From contig NZ_VLKE01000001.1 of assembly GCF_007830265.1 (NCBI RefSeq), positions 2,356,001 to 2,420,000 on the forward strand: a stretch of 64,000 nucleotides of DNA. The letters run 5' to 3'. The translations under genes were made by a program, and so were the position numbers. Every line of letters begins with the position of its first letter. The stretch's first letter is position 1. The notes beneath the pieces are model-generated. The model ran no database searches. It was not told the origin of the DNA and saw nothing but the letters and a program-made list of their open reading frames with translations. This document shows positions 34,058 to 44,384 of the stretch, piece after piece. Origin of the DNA: Micromonospora olivasterospora (lineage in GTDB: Bacteria > Actinomycetota > Actinomycetes > Mycobacteriales > Micromonosporaceae).

Positions 34058-35604
34058 TGCTCCTCGACAACCGGAACCTCACCCCCGGGCGGGTCGCACA
34101 AGTCTTGTTCGGCTTGGACCCCGACCGGGACGAGCGGGCTCCGCAGCTGTGTGCGGAGACCCTGCTCACCCTCGCCCAGAACCGATACCGCGCCCCGGCC
34201 CGCACCGACGATCTTCGCAGCCCCAAGCGGCAGCGATTCGCGCTCCGCAGCTTGGCGCTCGCCACCAACTTCCTGGCGGGCAGGGAGGGCCGCGCGGGCG
34301 AGGACAACATGACGCCGCACCTGTACGGCAAGATCCTCGCCTCGGGTTCCGACGTCCGCAACAGCGCGAACCTTGCGCTGGCCCAGAGCGCCCTGCAGGG
34401 TCTCGTCGACCCCGACACGCAGCGGGGCCAGCCGGGGGCATGGCTGCTGCGGCCCTTCCACGAGTCGCTGCTCTGGTACGACGCGCGCAAGGCGCCGAGC
34501 CGCCCAGACTGGACGGTGCGCAAGGTATACATGCGCGGCAGCGGGATCACTCTCGCTCGGCTGCTCCTCGCCCCGACGGACCCGAAGGCGGCCGAGCAGG
34601 GCGCGTCTGCGGTCTCCGCCATACAAGCGGCTCTGACGGGGCCGAGCCCGCTGGCAGACATCAGCCGTCGTCTGGAGTCGGCACTGCAGACCGACGTGCC
34701 GTTCACCACCAAGACGCCGGACACCGAAGACGACGAGAAAGCCGCCTGGGAGCGGGGCGAGGACGAGCTGCTGCAGCCCCTCGCGTCCAGCCTGTGCCGC
34801 CACGCCGAGGGGGTGATGTGCCAGGGCGGCGCCAGCGGGCCGGCCAAGCTGTGGCAGCTGCGCACGATCCTCGCGCTGGACCTGGCGGTGCACGCCCTGC
34901 GGGTGGCCTGGGACACCACCTCGACACCCGAGGAAGACCGTTTCCTCCTGCTGAGCTTCGGCGGGGGACCGCGTGCGCAGGACCGGATCCGGCAGCGGTC
35001 GGAGGAGTCGTACCGTCGGGCCCGGATCCGGCTCAACGAGGCAACCATCTCCACAGTCGCCCGCATCATGCGCCAGCTGGTCGAGAGGAAGACGGTCGTG
35101 TGGGCCGACGAGTTCGAAAATCGGCGCAACAAGCTTGACGGGGAGAAGGGCCCGGACGGGCTGCTGCACCAGCTCACCAAGCTGACTGCCCGCAGCTCCG
35201 ACGACGACTACCTGCGGCTGGCGCGCACGTCGGTGGAAAGCGCGAACTACGGACGGGCGGAAGACGGGTTCCGGGTCCTTCTGGAGTCGGTAGGGCTAGT
35301 CGCCGGCACCCGCTACCGCTACCTGACGGCTACCCCCGACCTGCTGGCTGCCCTCGTGGGCGCGCTGTCGAGCCGGATGCCCATGCCCAGCAACGAGTTC
35401 TTCGCAGCAGTGCGACAGGAGTGGGGACTGGTGATCAACCAAGAGTCAGCGGCGTCGACGAGCCTGCGCGGCCAGGTCGACGGCGCTGGCCTCGAACGCA
35501 ACGCCCGCCGCGCTGAGAGACTGATGACCGAGGCAGGACTGGCTCTCAGCCTGTCCGATCGCACCACCGTGGTGGGCGAACGCGCGCAGAGGCGGCCCAA
35601 GTGA
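34057..35604 (+). CDS. Unknown protein in the DptG position
   Basis: A 515-residue mostly helical soluble protein. It starts at GTG 34057 in a TAGTG overlap and ends in GTGA with the next gene. No motif is recognised. It contains several long helices (TISTVARIMRQLVERKTVVW) and a winged-helix-like end (PMPSNEFFAAVRQEWGLVIN). By order it occupies the place of DptG between the F- and H-like ATPases; sequence similarity to DptG is not claimed. Its overlaps on both sides make membership in the complex likely. Confidence 0.65.
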   Translation: MLLDNRNLTPGRVAQVLFGLDPDRDERAPQLCAETLLTLAQNRYRAPARTDDLRSPKRQRFALRSLALATNFLAGREGRAGEDNMTPHLYGKILASGSDVRNSANLALAQSALQGLVDPDTQRGQPGAWLLRPFHESLLWYDARKAPSRPDWTVRKVYMRGSGITLARLLLAPTDPKAAEQGASAVSAIQAALTGPSPLADISRRLESALQTDVPFTTKTPDTEDDEKAAWERGEDELLQPLASSLCRHAEGVMCQGGASGPAKLWQLRTILALDLAVHALRVAWDTTSTPEEDRFLLLSFGGGPRAQDRIRQRSEESYRRARIRLNEATISTVARIMRQLVERKTVVWADEFENRRNKLDGEKGPDGLLHQLTKLTARSSDDDYLRLARTSVESANYGRAEDGFRVLLESVGLVAGTRYRYLTATPDLLAALVGALSSRMPMPSNEFFAAVRQEWGLVINQESAASTSLRGQVDGAGLERNARRAERLMTEAGLALSLSDRTTVVGERAQRRPK

Positions 35605-38600
35605 GTCAGAGGCTCGGCGGCGCCTTGGCCGCCCACATCAGAGGCATGAGGGGCACCTCGAAGTTCGTCCTCGTCGAGGGCGTCCCGACCAGCCTCGCTC
35701 TAGGTATGGCTACGGCTTGGACCGAGGAGCTCCCGCCGCTGGCCGTGGTTTCCGACTCGCCCCGCCGCTTCGGCATCCACGCGCTGACGGGCTCCGGAAC
35801 GGGGCTGCGCAACCGTTACCCGCAGGGAATCGTGCTAGTCCTTTGCGAAGGGCTGCAGGTCCCGGACCGCAGCGGCCTTAACCTCTTCGAGAACGTGTCG
35901 CCCGGCGTGCTCCTGGAATCCCCCGAAGGTCTGGTCACGATAGCCCGCCAAGAACCGGCAGCAAGCCTCGACGGCCCGGTGCGAGCGGTGCGAGAAGCCA
36001 TCACCCGCGTGGGCAGCGCCCACAAGCCGAGTGCCGCCCAAGTGGCGGCATACTTCGACCGGGTCGCCGCTGGCGAGGACCCGCTGAAGTGCCTGCCCTA
36101 CCTGGGTGCCTTCGCTGACACCGCCACTGGCGACAGGGTCGACGCCGACCGGATCGGCGACAACCTCGCCCTGGCCGCCCGCCGCACCAGCGACGACGTC
36201 CTGCGGCCGACTGCCTACACCGAGATTCGGCGGCGCGCCGAGACGGTCCTGGGCCGGCGGCCCAGGCTGCGAAACGAGCCCTCGGAGGCTTCGGCCGCTG
36301 CAGCGGCGGTGATGACGATGCTGCAGTCTGGGAGCGAGCAACTGCTGCAGGAACTGGAGTTCGACGAGGCCCGCGAGATCCTCGAACAGCGCACTAAGGA
36401 CCTCGCGGACGTCGCACTGCAGGCGCTGGTCGACTACCAGCGGCGGCACGAGGACGAGCGGATTTCGCTGCTGCCTTGGCCTAGGTACCACTCGCGCACT
36501 GAGGAACTGCGCCGCTCAGCCCAGCAACGAGACGCCGCGCGGGACCTGCTCGACCTCGACGAAGCCCAGGCACACGGCATCTTCGACAGGCAGACCAGGA
36601 TCAAGCTCGAAAAGCTGCTGCGCGACAGGGCCATCAGCGGCAGCAACCCGTCTTGCCCCGAGAGCGCCCTGATCAGGGCGCTGCAGCAGCTCGGTGGGCC
36701 GTTAAAGCGCATCAGCCTCCTCAGCCCGAAGCCACCAGCAGAGAACGCGAAGGCGAACCGCAGCGGCGCGGTGCGGATCATCACCCTCGGCTGTGCACGG
36801 CTTCGGCTGGGCGGATTGATGCGCCGGCTCGAGAGCCGGGGGGTAGAGGTCGACGGCCTCCTCCTCCAGCCGGCTGACACCGACAAGACTATCGAGGCAT
36901 CGTTCCACGACGCTGACCTCGCGTCGGGAGAGCTCGCCCTGTTGCAGCTGCGGCTCTATGCCTCTGACGGCACTACCGTCCAGGTCGACTGGCGGCCCGA
37001 CCTCGACGACGCCGCGCTGCTGCGGGCCGCGCTGCTGTTCGCCGAGGAGACCGCCCTCACCTTGGCGACTTCAGAGGAACCGACCCTTTCGTCGTTCTGC
37101 AGCGACGAGGCACCGAGCGCGCAACCGGTATCGAGCGAGCTCAAGCCGCTCGCGCACGAGCTACGCGAGCTGGCACGGCTCTCGCTTCAGGAAGGGCTCA
37201 ACCCCCAGCCCCTGCGAAGGTGGGCTGCCAGCTGGGCCACCGCCAGCAACGAACGGGCGCCCGGCGTTGAGGCCGAGTCGGCGGAGGCACTCTCGCTGGC
37301 GGGCGCGGTCGCAGGCCGGGCCCACTGTGTGGCCCTCACCGGCTTCGCGCCCCTGAAGGCCGAGTGGCTCGCCCAGTACCTCGACGCGCTGTGGTCTCTG
37401 CTTGACGCCGCCGCTGGAACGGCTGAGGACAAGCCTGTGGCCGCGACAGCCGCCGGCATCGCCCGCGCGACGGCCACGCACCACCCCGCACACGTCCGTG
37501 CCTGCCTGCGGGACAAAGCCATGCTGCCCACCAGCGAGGGCCGGCTGTGGAGCCTCTACGGCGGAACCAACACCCGCGACGAAAGCGGTTACGCCGGCGC
37601 AGCGCTCACCTCGGTCGTCGTCCGGCTGCTCACGCTGCAGCCCGAGGCCGCCGGTCATCTGCGCTGCCTCGCCTACGGCCCAGGTGCAGCGGACCTCCTC
37701 GTCTCGCAGGCGGTCAAGCTCATCGGCCGCAGGACCGGCCGCGGCACGGTCGCAAAGATCGAGGTGTTCTGCATCGGAGAAGAGCCCAGCGACCGGCCAC
37801 ACTGGCGGACGCTCGCGCGCGCTGACGAGGAACTGCGCGACAGCCGCGACGTGCTGGAGCTGCGCTACCTCGACAGCCTCGCCCGTGCCCGGGATGTCCT
37901 GCAGCAGCCCGGGTCCCCGAACCCGGCGGTGCACCTCGCGCTGGTAACCGGCATCAGCGACGGCGGCAACCGGCTCCAGATCGAGTTTCCCGAGGTACCA
38001 GCTCCGCGAGAGGACTCTGAGGTCCTCTTTGCTCCCAGAACCTCCCAGCGGCCAGGCAAGGAACGGCGCATGCTCCTGATGCCGCCCGCGACGACGCAGG
38101 CCGGCATAACCTGGCTGAAGCTGCAGGCAGCCGTGGACGAATCCTGGCCGGAAGAAGGCGAGAAGATCCCGGTCCCGGAGGTCCGCACCGGAGCCATGGA
38201 CATCGCCGAGCAGCTGCGGAAGGTTCACGACCTCGCGCTCTGGGTGGCCACCCTCGACCGCTATGCCACCCGCGACAGTCTCGAGCAGGCCCTCGGTGCC
38301 GACCGCATCGCCATCCTGCACCAGGAGCGCCGCCTCGGTGGCGACAGCCCGCTGTCCCTGGTGCTGAGCCAGAAGTCGGGCGGCCCCGCCGACCGCGCCA
38401 TCGGCCGCAGCCTCCGGGCGGCCAACATCGTCGCCGACCGAGACGTTGCCTTCAGCGTCGGAACAGACCTCCGCAAGGTCGCCAGCCAAGGCTACGGAAT
38501 CCTGGCTCTCGAGGCCGCCACCAGCGGCACAGGCATCAACGAACTCGTCGGCCACGTCGTGGCCTTCTCGCTGCTCGCCCGCACCACCACGCCCTGGCCC

Positions 38601-40484
38601 CTGCCGCCCGGGTGCCGCGTCCTGCTCGTCAGCCTCGACGAGTACCGGCACTGGTTCCCCGGCCGCCGCGCGGACCTGCTCGCGATCGCACTCGACCCCT
38701 GCGAGGAAGGGGTCCACGTCGCGGCCATCGAGGTGAAGGCGAGGCGCAGCGACGAAGCCGACGCCGCTGCCGGCGCGCTCGACCAGCTCAACCAGACGCT
38801 CGCCGCCACGAGGTGGGCCGCCTACCCGGAGCCCGGCTCGATCCACAGCCGCCTGTGGCTCAACCGCATTGCGGAGGCCGCCTACTCGGTCGCCCGCGAG
38901 TCGCGCTTCAAGCTCGACGCGGGTGAACTGGCGGCGCTCGAAGCGTTCCGCACCGGCACCGGCACTCTCGAATGGGCGGGCGTGGGCCTGGTATTCGGTC
39001 CAAACGTGGAAGTGTCCGACAAGTACTACCCGAGGGAGGTGGCCAGCGACATCGTCCCAGTAGTGCTGCACAACATCAAACTCACCGAGGAACTGCTGCT
39101 CGAAGCCGCCCGGGTGCGTATCACGGACTTGAGGACCGTCGAGGCCGAGCGCCCGCCTCTCAAAGGCGGACGCACGCGACGCAGGCCCGAGGCCAAGCCC
39201 GCAGAGCAGGCGCAGCCAGCAACCGCCGCTAGCCCGGACGACGAACCGCCCCAGCCTGCCCGATCTGCGCCAGGCGAGACAGCGGCTGCCGTCGCGAGCG
39301 GCCAACCTACTGGCCCAGAGCAAACCAGCACTGCCGAGCCGGCCCTAGCCGAGGAACCCCACAAGCAGTCGCAGCCTGCAGCAGCTGCCGCAGAACCAGC
39401 TGCGTTCCGTGCCCCGATCCTGGGCTGGGACGCCACCACCGGCGAGGAAGTGCGCTGGCATCCGGCCGGCCCGGAGCAGGGTGTCCTGCAGAACGGCCAC
39501 ATGGAAGTCTGGGGCAGCTCGGGAATGGGCAAGACGCAGTTCACGATGAGCCTGCTCGCACAGCTCGCCCACCACAGCGGAAGCAAGTTCGGCATCGCCG
39601 ACTTCAAGAACGACTATAGCGACGAGACCGGCTTCCCCCATCTGGCCGGCGCGACGTTCCTCGACCTCTGGAACGACGGCGCCCCGTACAACCCCCTCGC
39701 GCTCGACGACTTCACCGACCGCTCGGTCGACACCGCCGTCATCGAGCTGCGAGACACCGTCGAAGTCGCCACCAAATCGTTCACCCGGATCGGCGTCAGG
39801 CAGCGCGGCAAGCTGGAGAAGGCGTTGCGAAGCGCCTATGCGACCGGCCGAAAGGAGGGCCGCTGGCCGACACTCCGGCTGCTAGACGACGAGCTCGACG
39901 ACGACCTGAAGGGGGTCATCGGCGACCTCACCCGCAACGAACTGTTCCGCGAGGGCCCCCCGCTCGGCGAGGTCATCGACCAGAACGTCGTCTTCGGGCT
40001 GAGCCGCATCCCAGGCAACGGTCAGACGACTGTCCTGGCCGCCGGGTTCATCCTCTCGGCCCTGCTCCTGCGAGTGCAGTCGCTGCCGCCCGTGCCAAAC
40101 TCCGTCCGCTATATCGCGGTGGTGGACGAAGCCCACCGGGTCGCCGCCTTCAAGGCCGTCGATACCATGATCCGGGAAGGCCGTTCGAAGGGGCTAGGCG
40201 TCGTGCTCGCCACTCAGCAGCCCGGAGACCTGCCCGATGTGGTCGCCACCAACGCCCAGACCAAGGTGTGCTTCCGCCTGCCAGACGCCACCGTCGCAGC
40301 CTCAGCAGCCCGCAAGCTCAACCCGAACGACACGCGGCTAGCCGAACAGATCCGCACACTGGGCAAAGGCGAGGCCCTGGTCAGCTTCGGCGGAACCAAG
40401 CCGCGCCTGCTGCGCATGGCACAGGCATACCGCGACCGCCGCGATCTTGAACTCCCCGACGAGGACGCCACAACCACGCGATGA
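35601..40484 (+). CDS. DptH-like giant protein: nuclease-like region plus C-terminal HerA/FtsK-type ATPase
   Basis: 1627 residues, GTG 35601 in a GTGA overlap. The N-terminal about 1000 residues are unrecognised. At about 1020-1045, RADLLAIALDP and HVAAIEVKARR give a D...ExK pair, typical of PD-(D/E)XK nucleases. A Pro/Ala/Glu-rich linker (about 1185-1270) leads to a HerA/FtsK-type ATPase: GSSGMGKTQ Walker A (about 1305), FGIADFKNDYSD, APYNPLALDD, Walker B YIAVVDEAHR (about 1504) and VVLATQQPGDLPD. The DFKxDYSD and PYNPL blocks are what I recall in DptH, the largest subunit of the phosphorothioate-dependent restriction complex. It likely moves along DNA and cuts DNA lacking the self mark. The stop overlaps vsr. 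Confidence 0.75.
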   Translation: MSQRLGGALAAHIRGMRGTSKFVLVEGVPTSLALGMATAWTEELPPLAVVSDSPRRFGIHALTGSGTGLRNRYPQGIVLVLCEGLQVPDRSGLNLFENVSPGVLLESPEGLVTIARQEPAASLDGPVRAVREAITRVGSAHKPSAAQVAAYFDRVAAGEDPLKCLPYLGAFADTATGDRVDADRIGDNLALAARRTSDDVLRPTAYTEIRRRAETVLGRRPRLRNEPSEASAAAAAVMTMLQSGSEQLLQELEFDEAREILEQRTKDLADVALQALVDYQRRHEDERISLLPWPRYHSRTEELRRSAQQRDAARDLLDLDEAQAHGIFDRQTRIKLEKLLRDRAISGSNPSCPESALIRALQQLGGPLKRISLLSPKPPAENAKANRSGAVRIITLGCARLRLGGLMRRLESRGVEVDGLLLQPADTDKTIEASFHDADLASGELALLQLRLYASDGTTVQVDWRPDLDDAALLRAALLFAEETALTLATSEEPTLSSFCSDEAPSAQPVSSELKPLAHELRELARLSLQEGLNPQPLRRWAASWATASNERAPGVEAESAEALSLAGAVAGRAHCVALTGFAPLKAEWLAQYLDALWSLLDAAAGTAEDKPVAATAAGIARATATHHPAHVRACLRDKAMLPTSEGRLWSLYGGTNTRDESGYAGAALTSVVVRLLTLQPEAAGHLRCLAYGPGAADLLVSQAVKLIGRRTGRGTVAKIEVFCIGEEPSDRPHWRTLARADEELRDSRDVLELRYLDSLARARDVLQQPGSPNPAVHLALVTGISDGGNRLQIEFPEVPAPREDSEVLFAPRTSQRPGKERRMLLMPPATTQAGITWLKLQAAVDESWPEEGEKIPVPEVRTGAMDIAEQLRKVHDLALWVATLDRYATRDSLEQALGADRIAILHQERRLGGDSPLSLVLSQKSGGPADRAIGRSLRAANIVADRDVAFSVGTDLRKVASQGYGILALEAATSGTGINELVGHVVAFSLLARTTTPWPLPPGCRVLLVSLDEYRHWFPGRRADLLAIALDPCEEGVHVAAIEVKARRSDEADAAAGALDQLNQTLAATRWAAYPEPGSIHSRLWLNRIAEAAYSVARESRFKLDAGELAALEAFRTGTGTLEWAGVGLVFGPNVEVSDKYYPREVASDIVPVVLHNIKLTEELLLEAARVRITDLRTVEAERPPLKGGRTRRRPEAKPAEQAQPATAASPDDEPPQPARSAPGETAAAVASGQPTGPEQTSTAEPALAEEPHKQSQPAAAAAEPAAFRAPILGWDATTGEEVRWHPAGPEQGVLQNGHMEVWGSSGMGKTQFTMSLLAQLAHHSGSKFGIADFKNDYSDETGFPHLAGATFLDLWNDGAPYNPLALDDFTDRSVDTAVIELRDTVEVATKSFTRIGVRQRGKLEKALRSAYATGRKEGRWPTLRLLDDELDDDLKGVIGDLTRNELFREGPPLGEVIDQNVVFGLSRIPGNGQTTVLAAGFILSALLLRVQSLPPVPNSVRYIAVVDEAHRVAAFKAVDTMIREGRSKGLGVVLATQQPGDLPDVVATNAQTKVCFRLPDATVAASAARKLNPNDTRLAEQIRTLGKGEALVSFGGTKPRLLRMAQAYRDRRDLELPDEDATTTR

Positions 40485-41017
40485 AACCGCGCCAAGGGCG
40501 TCCTGTCACCGCACGTCGAACACCGCGCAGCGACACGTCCGCGTACTCCTGGGCAAGCACCCCAGAAGTACGCGGACGGATGCAACGGCAGCAGACCCGC
40601 GACACTCAACCCGAACTCGCAATACGACGACTGCTACACGCGACCGGACTGCGGTACCGGGTCGATGCCGCCCCTGTGCCGGCGCTCCGTCGCCGAGCTG
40701 ACATCGTCTTTGGCCCAGCCCGTGTCGCCGTCTTCGTCGACGGGTGCTTCTGGCACGGGTGCCCGCACCACGGCAGCAGAAACACAAAGGCCAACACCGC
40801 CTACTGGTCCGACAAGATAGCGCGCAACCGGGCACGCGACGCTTCCACCGACGAGCTACTGACGAACGATGGTTGGCTCGCCATCCGCGTATGGGAACAT
40901 GAAGACCCGCAAGAGGCAGCAGAAGAGCAATGCTCGAAACCTGTGGATGAGCGCCGTGGGGGCGTACTCTTCCGGCGAGTTCCACGTCCAAGGAATCGAG
41001 TAGAGCCCGCGCGCTAA
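40481..41017 (+). CDS. vsr: Very-short-patch-repair (Vsr) endonuclease
   Basis: A 178-residue protein with ATGA overlap to the large gene. The Vsr core is complete: ELAIRRLLHATGLRYRVDA, RRADIVFGPARVAVFVDGCF with the catalytic Asp, WHGCPHH with zinc and active-site His/Cys, and YWSDKIARNRARD, WLAIRVWEHED. Vsr nicks at T:G mismatches made by deamination of 5-methylcytosine, which fits a methyltransferase in the same operon. The last about 25 residues do not look like Vsr and probably come from IS256 DNA fused at about 40928. The catalytic part is unaffected. Confidence 0.92.
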   Translation: MKPRQGRPVTARRTPRSDTSAYSWASTPEVRGRMQRQQTRDTQPELAIRRLLHATGLRYRVDAAPVPALRRRADIVFGPARVAVFVDGCFWHGCPHHGSRNTKANTAYWSDKIARNRARDASTDELLTNDGWLAIRVWEHEDPQEAAEEQCSKPVDERRGGVLFRRVPRPRNRVEPAR

Positions 41018-41023
41018 CGCGGG
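41006..41023 (+). terminator. Hairpin over the vsr stop codon
   Basis: CCCGCG (41006-41011) and CGCGGG (41018-41023) pair perfectly; the TAA stop of vsr lies in the loop. No T tract follows, so termination is uncertain. Confidence 0.4.
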
Positions 41024-41039
41024 TCGGGAAGGTACGCCC

Positions 41040-41262
41040 GTGCTTACCGTAGTCAACCCGGAAGAGCCCACGCCATCGGCGGTGCCGCAACTGGCCGCGC
41101 CCGGCGGGTCGTTGATCGACGAGATCGTGCGTGATGGTGCGCGACGGATGCTGGCCGCGGCGTTGGAGGCCGAGGTCGCCGCGTACATCGCCGCGCACGC
41201 CGACGAGCTCGACGCCGACGGCCGCAGGATGGTGGTACGCAACGGCCACGCCCGGCCGCGTC
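41040..41262 (+). pseudogene. IS256-family transposase, N-terminal fragment
   Basis: GTG 41040 follows GGAAGG. The translation (LIDEIVRDGARRMLAAALEA, then EVAAYIAAHADELDADG and RNGHARPR) is the N-terminus of IS256-type mutator transposases. The match ends at about 41262, leaving some 75 of about 400 residues. The upstream leader of this element seems to form the tail of vsr. Confidence 0.8.
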
Positions 41263-41673
41263 GTGTACCTGGGCGATAACGTCCGCGTTCTTGAGTGGTC
41301 CGTTGCAGACTGCAGCCCACGTGCAGGTGGCATCGGTCGAGCGGCGGGTGGCCGACCCGACGGATACCGCGTGAAAGAAGCGGACGAGCGCCTCGGCGAC
41401 GTGGTGCCGGAGAGCAAGTGCGTCGAGCGCACGCTGCCGTTCCCGGTCACGTCGACCAACCCGCATAACGCCCGATATGTCGCGGATCCCTAGGGCGGCG
41501 GCGAAGCCGGACTCGAGGTCTGACGTGGAATCGAGGGTGTCTGGCTGGGGTACCTCGAGGAGCGAGGCAATGCGGGAAACGAAGAATGCGAACGGTCGTG
41601 ACGTGAAGAAGTCGTCGTCCAAGGCGCGTGCCTGCTCGACAGTGAGGTGCGGCCCCTGAGGCTTAGTGAACAT
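41263..41673 (-). pseudogene. N-terminal part of a hypothetical gene cut by the IS256 fragment
   Basis: From ATG 41673 the protein reads LTVEQARALDDDFFTSRPFA, FFVSRIASLLEVPQPDTLDS, ISGVMRVGRRDRERQRALDA, LALRHHVAEALVRFFHAV and CTWAAVCNGPLKNADVIAQVH, which looks like a genuine conserved actinobacterial protein. At about 41263 it runs into IS256 sequence and the frame becomes meaningless. I recognise no function; the C-terminus is lost. Confidence 0.55.
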
Positions 41674-41806
41674 GTACCGAGTGTCACCTCAACCCGCCAG
41701 GAGGTACAGCGATTACCAGCGATCGAGGAAGTGTGCCTAAAAGTCGATCTGCCGCGCCACGAAGTGATCTGCCGCGACTACTCGGCCGAGCAACACCATG
41801 CATTCG

Positions 41807-44374
41807 TCAGTCAACGAGGTAGTGGGCTTCGATGTAGGCGACGGTGGAGTCATACGGCTCTCCCACCGGCTTCAACATGTACCGGCGGAAGACCGCGGCG
41901 GTGGCGCGGCGGACACCTCGGTTGCGGGCTTCTGCGTTGTCCCATGATTGGGCGAGGGTTCGGGTGACGACCTGATCGATCTCCTCGGCCAGGTTCCGCT
42001 CGGTGACGGTGAGGCCGGGCGGTGCGTGGTCGTGGATGATCCGCGACAGGACGCCCACGTGGTCGTCGTCGAGCACGACGATGGCTTCGTCGGGGTGCTT
42101 TTCGGCGTTCACGATGGCGCGGGCGATCCGGAGTGCTTCGGACAGGAAGTCCAGGGCGTCCTGGGCGTTCTGAATGATCCGGTCCCGCAGCAGCCTGATC
42201 CGTTCTGCGAGGGCGGTGTACTTCGCGGACCCTGGGTCGACGCCCTTCTCGAGGGCGGCCTTGATGCGGTCCAGGATCTCCGCCGCGGACGGCGGCGCCT
42301 TGTCCTCGCCGTCGTCCTTGTCGGGATTGGGGCGGACGAGGGTCATCAGCTCTTTGAGGATTGCGATGCCCTGGGCGTCCAGGACGAGGGGCTCTTCCTG
42401 GGAGGTGACGACGGTGAAGGAGTGGACGTGGGCGTTGATGATCTCAAGGACCATCGGTCCCAGCTCGGCCAGCCGTTCCTTCCTCTCCTCGTCGGAGGAC
42501 TTCTTGAACAGGGTGGTGTACACGGACCCGAACAGCCCGAACCCGTCCCGGTACTTGGCGATCCGCTTGTCGGTGTTGATGAGCGGGTACAGGCGGGCCA
42601 GGAGCCGGTAGTCCTTGGCGAACACCTCGGCGGCGCCGGGGTTGGCGTCCAGGAAGACGTTGATGGCCCGCACGGACTCGTATCCGTGGACCGTGAGGTC
42701 CAGGTCGTCCACGTCCGCGAGGAGGTCTTCGATGCGGGCGAAGGTGGTGCGGAACTCGGCGACCAGCTCGGACGGGTCGGTGACGAACCCGCCGCCCTTC
42801 TTGCCTGCCCCCTCCGAGGTGGGGTCGACGACGGCCCGCTGGACCTCTTCGGCCAGGCCGATGTAGTCCACGACCACGCCGGAGGTCTTCACGAATCCGG
42901 TCGGGGACACCCAGGTGCGGTTCGGGCGGGTGATCGTCTGGAACAGGGTGTGGGCCTTCAGTGGCTTGTCCAGGTAGAGAACGCCCTCGTTGGGGGCGTC
43001 GAACCCCACCATCAGTTTCGCGGTTACCACCAGGAAGCACAGCGGGTCGTCCGGGGTGAGGAACCGCCGCTTCTGCTCCTCCTCCTCGTTCTCCGAGAGC
43101 TGGAACGGCCGCATGGCGGGGTCTTCGTCCTTCGAGTTCGAGACGGAGATGTTCACCTCGGCGGTGATCCGGTCGTGCTTCCCGACCTCGGCGAGTACCT
43201 GTGACGCTTCGAAGCCGGCCAGCAGCTCGTTAATCTTGTCCGTGTATGCCACGGCCAGCTCGCGGTTGTAGGCGACGACCTGGGCTTTGAGGCCGTTGCG
43301 GTAGGCGCCGGCCAGGTAGTGGTCCACGATGTCTTGGCAGACCGTGTGGATGCGGTCGGGGTTGGCGAACACCGAGGTGAGGCGTCCGAACTTGCGGGAC
43401 AGGGTTTCACGATCGGGGTCGTCGAGGTCGAAGTCGTCGGCGAACTGGTCGAACTCGGCCTGCAACTCCTGGTCGTTCATTTCGAAGGAGACCGGGTGCG
43501 GGTCCAGCATGACTGGGACGGTTGCCTCGTCCCGCAGAGACCGGGACACCGAGTATCGGTGCAGCACCCTGCCCGGGTCGGTCTCCTCGCCGAAGAGGGC
43601 AAAGGTGTCGGTGGCGAGGTTCCTGATGGGGGTGCCGGTCATGCCGAAGAACTTCGCGTGCGGCAGTGCTGTGCGCATTTGCCCGGCCAGGGACTTTGAC
43701 TTGTCGGACTGGGTGCGGTGTGCCTCGTCGACCAGCACGATGATGTTGTCCCGGGTCGACAGGTTCTTGCCGGCGTCGGCGAACTTGTGGACGGTCGTGG
43801 AGATGACGCCGCGTACGTCGTTGGCCAGCAGGGAACGCAACTCCTGGCTGGTGGCGGGTTGATGGAAGTAGGCGTCTCCCATGGCGGAGGTGAACACGCC
43901 GGAGGTCTGGCGGACGAGCTGGGTTCGGTCCGAGAGCAGGATGATCGTGGGTGACTCGGTGCGGGTGTCGGCCAGCAGCAGTGAGGCGGCGAACACCATC
44001 AGCAGGGTCTTCCCGCTGCCTTGGTGGTGCCAGATCAGGCCCCTCTGGCCGCCGGTTAGGACGCGTTCGTGAATGAGGTGGGCGGCTTCCCTTTGGGGGT
44101 AGCGGGGCAGGTACTTCTTGTCCACCCCGCCTCCAGAGGTGTCGAAGAGGGCGAAGTTGGCGAGCATGTCCAGGACGGTTGCCGGGTTGAGCAGCAGCTG
44201 CACGGATCGCTGCACGTCGGCCTGGCCGGACAGGTTCTCGTCGTCGCCGGTGGACCGGAACGGCTGCCACAGGTTCAGGGGCGCGCCAACGGCGCCGAAT
44301 CGCAGCTTTAGCCCGTCGGAGGCGACCGCGAAGACGTTGGGGGTGAAGAACCACGGGTACTCGTTGGCGTACAC
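41807..44374 (-). pseudogene. hsdR: Type I restriction subunit HsdR, N-terminally truncated
   Basis: About 855 residues remain of roughly 1000. The helicase core is intact: Walker A HHQGSGKT, DEAH box VLVDEAHRTQSDKSK, GMTGTPI, and motif VI-type TRPNRTW. The C-terminal domain (ALDFLSEALRIARAIVNAEK, then the YDSTVAYIEAHYLVD end) is complete. The N-terminal PD-(D/E)XK nuclease region is missing: the sequence starts in YANEYPWFFTPNVFAVASDG, which normally follows it. GTG 44374 is arbitrary, because the frame runs back into the hsdM fusion point. Without the nuclease domain and without hsdS it cannot restrict. Confidence 0.85.
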
Positions 44375-44384
44375 GTCGTTGATC

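Noticed and set aside
41948..43204. Long plus-strand frame opposite hsdR
   Set aside because: Antisense of hsdR; Gly/Val/Asp-rich with no family resemblance.
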